Part shown: positions 60,423 through 64,000 of the stretch, in pieces
Position numbering within the stretch: the first letter of the stretch is position 1
Layout: every line of letters begins with the position of its first letter
Assembly (NCBI GenBank): GCA_947448725.1
Contig: CANFOM010000006.1
Span: 1 to 64,000, forward strand
Length of the DNA: 64,000 bases
From: Bacteroidota bacterium
GTDB taxonomy: Bacteria > Bacteroidota > Bacteroidia > Chitinophagales > Chitinophagaceae
Direction of reading: 5' to 3'
Program-made: the position numbers and the translations under genes
The notes under the pieces: model-generated
The model's input: the letters and a program-made list of their open reading frames with translations, nothing else
Database searches by the model: none
Told to the model about the DNA's origin: nothing

Positions 60423-61241
60423 TTACTGATTAACTCTTATTCTCATGCCGCCTCCTTTTTGCATGTCCTCCATTATTTTTTTCATGGTTTCTTGAAACTG
60501 AGCTCGATTCATTTTATCTCCTTTAGTAGGTTGTACTAATTCTTTCTTTGGATATTTCGTTGTTATTTCTATGGCAGTGGTTACGTTGGCATCATTGTCC
60601 ATGTTTACCTCTAAAATGGCACCAGGTAATCCTGTGAAAGTATCAGGTCCAATAGAAGCAGGAATTTCTTCGGTATACCAAACTACTACATCTTGTTCTT
60701 TAGGCGTTGCAGGCACTTTAATAGTGGTATCTGGATTATTTCTTCCTCCTGGTCTTGGCCCACCAAAACGCATGGTTTGTAATGGGACAGAGGTGGTTGC
60801 TTTTTTACATAAATGTTTGGCGATGGTTTTTGTCTCTTCCGACATTTTCCATTTAATAGTTTTCAAAGAATCAATAATTAAGAAAGTTTTTTCAAACATG
60901 CCACGTGATTCATATTGTACTTGTGAAGCCAAATCGGTATAAGTAGCCGTTTCTGGCATTCTAAACATGAACCGCTGTCCACCTCTTTCTCCTCCATTAT
61001 TGGCAAATGGATCGGGTGCTTCATCTTCAGGTACAGTTCTAAACAAACTAGCTTGGTCATTAAACAATAACTCAAATTGAGAAGTTCTAAATTCTGGAAC
61101 CCTGGCTCTCATTTCAGGATCGGTAATCATGCGGTACATGTTTACTTTTCGCTCATATACAATTCTCCCTTCTTTCATTTGAGCCATAACCAAGTTGGTT
61201 AACCCAAAAAATAAAATAAATACTATTGTAATCTTTTTCAT
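60423..61241 (-). CDS. GLPGLI family protein
   Basis: The 272 residues start with a Sec leader (about 1-20). The family-defining motif appears as TFTGLPGAILEVN near residue 203; VVWYTEEIPASIGP and AKHLCKKATTSV are further family features. Members are secreted Bacteroidota proteins of unknown function, typically encoded next to a CarboxypepD_reg outer-membrane barrel, as here (36 bp after its stop). A joint role at the outer membrane is inferred. Confidence 0.9.
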   Translation of the reverse strand: MKKITIVFILFFGLTNLVMAQMKEGRIVYERKVNMYRMITDPEMRARVPEFRTSQFELLFNDQASLFRTVPEDEAPDPFANNGGERGGQRFMFRMPETATYTDLASQVQYESRGMFEKTFLIIDSLKTIKWKMSEETKTIAKHLCKKATTSVPLQTMRFGGPRPGGRNNPDTTIKVPATPKEQDVVVWYTEEIPASIGPDTFTGLPGAILEVNMDNDANVTTAIEITTKYPKKELVQPTKGDKMNRAQFQETMKKIMEDMQKGGGMRIRVNQ

Positions 61242-61277
61242 ATTGATGCTTATATTATTTTTTAAATATACAATTTA

Positions 61278-64000
61278 TTACATTCTCATCATCATTCTTG
61301 GTGGACCGCCGCCACTTCCTGCTAATCCCGATTTTTGCAAACTATAAGTAAAGCCAATGATAAAATATTGGTTAATTACATTATAAGATTGATCTACAAT
61401 TTGATTTTGTGAAACATTTCTAGAAACGCCTACATTTCTATCTAAAATATCAAATGCGCTAATTTTTATTTCTGCTCTTTTATTTTTCATAAAAAACTTA
61501 GAAAAACTAGCATTCCAAATAGGCACTGCTGTATTGTAACCAGCTGCCCTGCCTTCATTAATGGTATAATTAAACGACTGATTTAAAACAATATCAAAAG
61601 GCAAATAATTAGTTACATCTGCTCCATACACTCTTGTAAGATAATTGGTATTTAAAGCAGTATTGATGGCGTTATTGGTATTGCTATAAGAATGCCTTGC
61701 CGTTAAATTAATATCCAACACCTCATCCAATGAATAAGTATAGGTAAAGCTAGGTCCAATAGATTTAATGAGTGTGGTATTAAGTAGTCCACTAGCATAA
61801 GAAATATTATTACTCACGCCCCCATTCAAACCAAAATTAAATCGAGAATAAATTTGCTTGACCCCAAAACCGTAGTTGACGGTACCATTAATACGGTAAG
61901 CTCCATTTACGTTTACTGGCTTAGAAAGTATTGCCCTACTGGGAAGGATGCTGTCATAATTCACTATAGAATTATTGATTACTTGGGCATTTAATAAGGC
62001 AAAAAAGTTTCGTTGTGCCAATATTTTAGTGGAGAAATAACTCAAATTGATATTATTCGTATAACTTCTTTTTAAATCGGGATTACCAATGGTTTGATTG
62101 TTAATATTACTTTGGTCCAACACTGGTTGTAATTGTGTTAAAGAGGGTTGATTGGTGGAAGTGCGGTAGTTAAATCTAAAATTTTGGGTTTGTGAAAAAT
62201 TGTAAACAAAATTGGCAGATGGTAAGATGTCTTTAAAATCATGTTGAATTTTAGAATTGACACTGGTATTGATGCCATTTAACATGGCGTCTTGCAAAGA
62301 AAATCCGGTTGAAAAATTATACTTTTTTTGATTATAACGAAAATTCATTCCGCCACCTGCGTAGGTATATTCGCTACTGTATTCGTTGGTTAGTCTTGTG
62401 TTTAAAGCGTCATACAAATTATTAATGCCATTTTTATCATACACTTTTTTACTAGTAGACCCAATATTTTTATTGATGAAAGTATTAAACTCAAGTAAAG
62501 ATTTTTTACCCAATGGTTCTGTATACACCAAATTGGCCGAATAGGATTCGGTTAGCCCTTTTCTACTGCTTTTTTGATCTAAAATTGAATCTTTTATAAC
62601 ACCATAAGAATAAAATAACTGATCTGTGTATTGATTACTATTAGCACTTGAATTATTATACCCTTGTGTTATTGTGGAGGAAATGGTTCTGCCTTTTTTC
62701 GTAAACTTTTTTCTAAGTAAGAGTGTGTTGCTAATATTCACCGCATCAGTAACACTAGCAGAATTGGTACTACTCGAATTGGTTAAAGTACCATCAGGCA
62801 ATAAGGTACTACTCGAGGAAGCCCCTAAAGAAGTATTTTGTTGATTGGTGATACTTGGCGTGTACTTATAAGAAAAAGTTTCGGACACTTTATTGTCAAT
62901 CGTAAATCCTATTTTTTGTTGTTGATTTCTATTGGTGTTATTGGATTCATTGCTGCGATTGAATAAATTACCCGGCGTTAAATTTTGAGTAAAGGAATTA
63001 GTTATGGTATTCCTCTCCACATCACTACTATTCGCATTGGCATTGAAATCCATTTTTTTATCATTCAATACATTGGAATAATTTCCACCCAATGAATAAG
63101 TATTGGCCACTCCCTGCGAGTTGGCATCCGTTCCGCCGCCACCCCCATTAAAATTAAGCATCATGCCTCCACCACCTCTTCCACCACCGCCCCCAGAAAA
63201 ATTAGCCATATCTCCATTAGAAAAAGCTTGACGATTGGTATTATTGGCAGTACCAATTAAGGAAAATTGTTCGTCATTATTAATCCGATTAATATTTCCT
63301 TGTGCATCAAATCGGCCTGGAGAACCTGCACTACCATTTATTTTTCCAAAAGTGGATTGTTTGCGGTCTTTTTTTGTTTTGATATTAATTGCAGTTTCTT
63401 CATTGCCATCATCAATGCCTGTAAACATCGCTTGATCTGATTTGCGATCATACACTTGAATTTTATCAACGGCATCTGCTGGTAAATTTTTAGTAGCCAT
63501 TTTAGGATCTCCTGTAAAAAATTCTTTTCCATTAACAAATACCTTGGTTACTGATTTCCCATTAACGGTAATAGCTCCAGCCTTATCTACTTCTACCCCT
63601 GGCATTTTTTTTAACATATCCTCCACTACTGCATTGGGTACTGTTTTAAAATTTTCAGAGTTAAATTCAATAGAGTCTCCATTAATCACCACTGGAGGCC
63701 TACGGGCCGTGACCGTTACCGTACTTACTTTGTTGGCATCTTCTAAATAAATATTATTTAAGTTAAGTGTAGGATTGGCGCCTGTTTTAAAAGCCACCCA
63801 TTGTTGTTGATAGCCTACATAGGAAATAGATAGCAAATATTTTCCGGCAGCTATGTTCTTTAGTACAAATCCGCCTTCCTCATTGCTTCTTGCAAAACTT
63901 ACCAAAGAAGAGTCTTTGGCACGAACCAGTGAAATGGTTGCATAGGGCAGCGTTCTTTTAGCTGAACTATCTAGGATAATGCCCTGCACTTGAAAATTTT
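61278..64000 (-). CDS. Outer-membrane barrel protein with CarboxypepD_reg and plug domains (5' end outside window)
   Basis: More than 906 residues; the frame stays open to the right edge (NFQVQGIILDSS at the end), so the signal peptide lies beyond 64000. A CarboxypepD_reg domain (VQGIILDSSAKRTLPYATIS) precedes the plug (MLKKMPGVEVDKAGAITVNG, VFVNGKEFFTGDPKMATKNL), followed by a long barrel of OMP_b-brl_3 type. A low-complexity Gly run (SGGGGGRGGGGMMLNFNGGG) stands after the plug and the C-terminus ends GSGGGPPRMMMRM. It heads the pair with the GLPGLI gene. Cargo is unknown. Confidence 0.85.
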   Translation of the reverse strand, partial: NFQVQGIILDSSAKRTLPYATISLVRAKDSSLVSFARSNEEGGFVLKNIAAGKYLLSISYVGYQQQWVAFKTGANPTLNLNNIYLEDANKVSTVTVTARRPPVVINGDSIEFNSENFKTVPNAVVEDMLKKMPGVEVDKAGAITVNGKSVTKVFVNGKEFFTGDPKMATKNLPADAVDKIQVYDRKSDQAMFTGIDDGNEETAINIKTKKDRKQSTFGKINGSAGSPGRFDAQGNINRINNDEQFSLIGTANNTNRQAFSNGDMANFSGGGGGRGGGGMMLNFNGGGGGTDANSQGVANTYSLGGNYSNVLNDKKMDFNANANSSDVERNTITNSFTQNLTPGNLFNRSNESNNTNRNQQQKIGFTIDNKVSETFSYKYTPSITNQQNTSLGASSSSTLLPDGTLTNSSSTNSASVTDAVNISNTLLLRKKFTKKGRTISSTITQGYNNSSANSNQYTDQLFYSYGVIKDSILDQKSSRKGLTESYSANLVYTEPLGKKSLLEFNTFINKNIGSTSKKVYDKNGINNLYDALNTRLTNEYSSEYTYAGGGMNFRYNQKKYNFSTGFSLQDAMLNGINTSVNSKIQHDFKDILPSANFVYNFSQTQNFRFNYRTSTNQPSLTQLQPVLDQSNINNQTIGNPDLKRSYTNNINLSYFSTKILAQRNFFALLNAQVINNSIVNYDSILPSRAILSKPVNVNGAYRINGTVNYGFGVKQIYSRFNFGLNGGVSNNISYASGLLNTTLIKSIGPSFTYTYSLDEVLDINLTARHSYSNTNNAINTALNTNYLTRVYGADVTNYLPFDIVLNQSFNYTINEGRAAGYNTAVPIWNASFSKFFMKNKRAEIKISAFDILDRNVGVSRNVSQNQIVDQSYNVINQYFIIGFTYSLQKSGLAGSGGGPPRMMMRM

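Noticed and set aside
1..64000. tRNA, rRNA, prophage or insertion-sequence genes
   Set aside because: No such sequence or transposase/integrase protein was recognised by reading; a tRNA search program could still find something missed.

Overview
The window is AT-rich, gene-dense chromosomal DNA from a member of the Bacteroidota, most plausibly Chitinophagaceae or a relative. The lineage call rests on family markers: CarboxypepD_reg-type outer-membrane barrels, a GLPGLI protein, a HmuY-like lipoprotein, a DUF5777 barrel, SlyD-like FKBP, TMEM220, lipoproteins with Bacteroidota-style lipoboxes and -7 boxes resembling TAnnTTTG. No rRNA, tRNA, CRISPR array or transposase was recognised.

Region 1 (1-3.5 kb) looks accessory. 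Two diverged copies of a structured ~290-bp repeat, each with two hairpins, bracket a small cassette (cysteine-motif membrane protein plus PepSY-TM protein). After the second copy come an NAD(P)-binding protein and a His-rich-N-terminus membrane protein, then the first codons of a second copy of the latter gene, cut off at the junction with the next region.

Region 2 (3.5-23 kb) is a polysaccharide/glycoside locus without SusC/SusD. It holds GH30 and GH116 glucosylceramidase-family enzymes, a GH43 enzyme, an S1 sulfatase followed by its own formylglycine-generating enzyme, an FG-GAP protein, and a lipoprotein cytochrome c fused to a sugar-dehydrogenase-like propeller. A tight four-gene operon (L-galactose/L-fucose dehydrogenase-like AKR, Zn-dehydrogenase, TIM-barrel epimerase, L-rhamnose/L-fucose mutarotase) may feed a liberated deoxysugar into metabolism.

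Region 3 (22.5-36.4 kb) is mixed housekeeping: NAD(P)HX dehydratase, CBS protein, SOUL protein, arginase, a TonB-type barrel, SDR, TMEM220, GH51 arabinofuranosidase, a Zn-dehydrogenase, a TPR protein, a Tat-exported sugar-isomerase-like protein and a Dabb protein.

Region 4 (36.4-43.3 kb, minus strand) is a five-gene run: SGLT-like Na+ symporter, secreted N-acyl-D-amino-acid deacylase, DUF1611 protein (DgcN-like), enolase-superfamily epimerase (DgcA-like) and APC permease. It looks like a D-glutamate/D-amino-acid salvage operon.

Region 5 (43.3-53.7 kb, minus strand) is an unusual respiratory gene set. It comprises an EB_dh-type heme-b lipoprotein with a CX3CH motif, a lipoprotein with CX4CH, a DUF5777 barrel, a monoheme cytochrome c, a small Tat-like protein, a four-cluster Fe-S protein, an NrfD membrane subunit and a membrane-anchored accessory protein. 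A TonB receptor and HmuY-like heme-uptake pair precedes it. No molybdenum or multiheme catalytic subunit is present. FNR/CRP-type palindromes lie upstream of all three transcription units, two of them at an identical 55-bp distance from a -7-like box. This is the strongest candidate here for an undescribed system.

Region 6 (53.7-64 kb) has a one-pass membrane signalling protein with a conserved-looking but unrecognised cytoplasmic domain, a possible small RNA, a DUF47-PiT phosphate transport pair, a stand-alone CBM48-like domain protein, a second TonB receptor, and a GLPGLI protein behind a large outer-membrane barrel gene that runs off the right edge.
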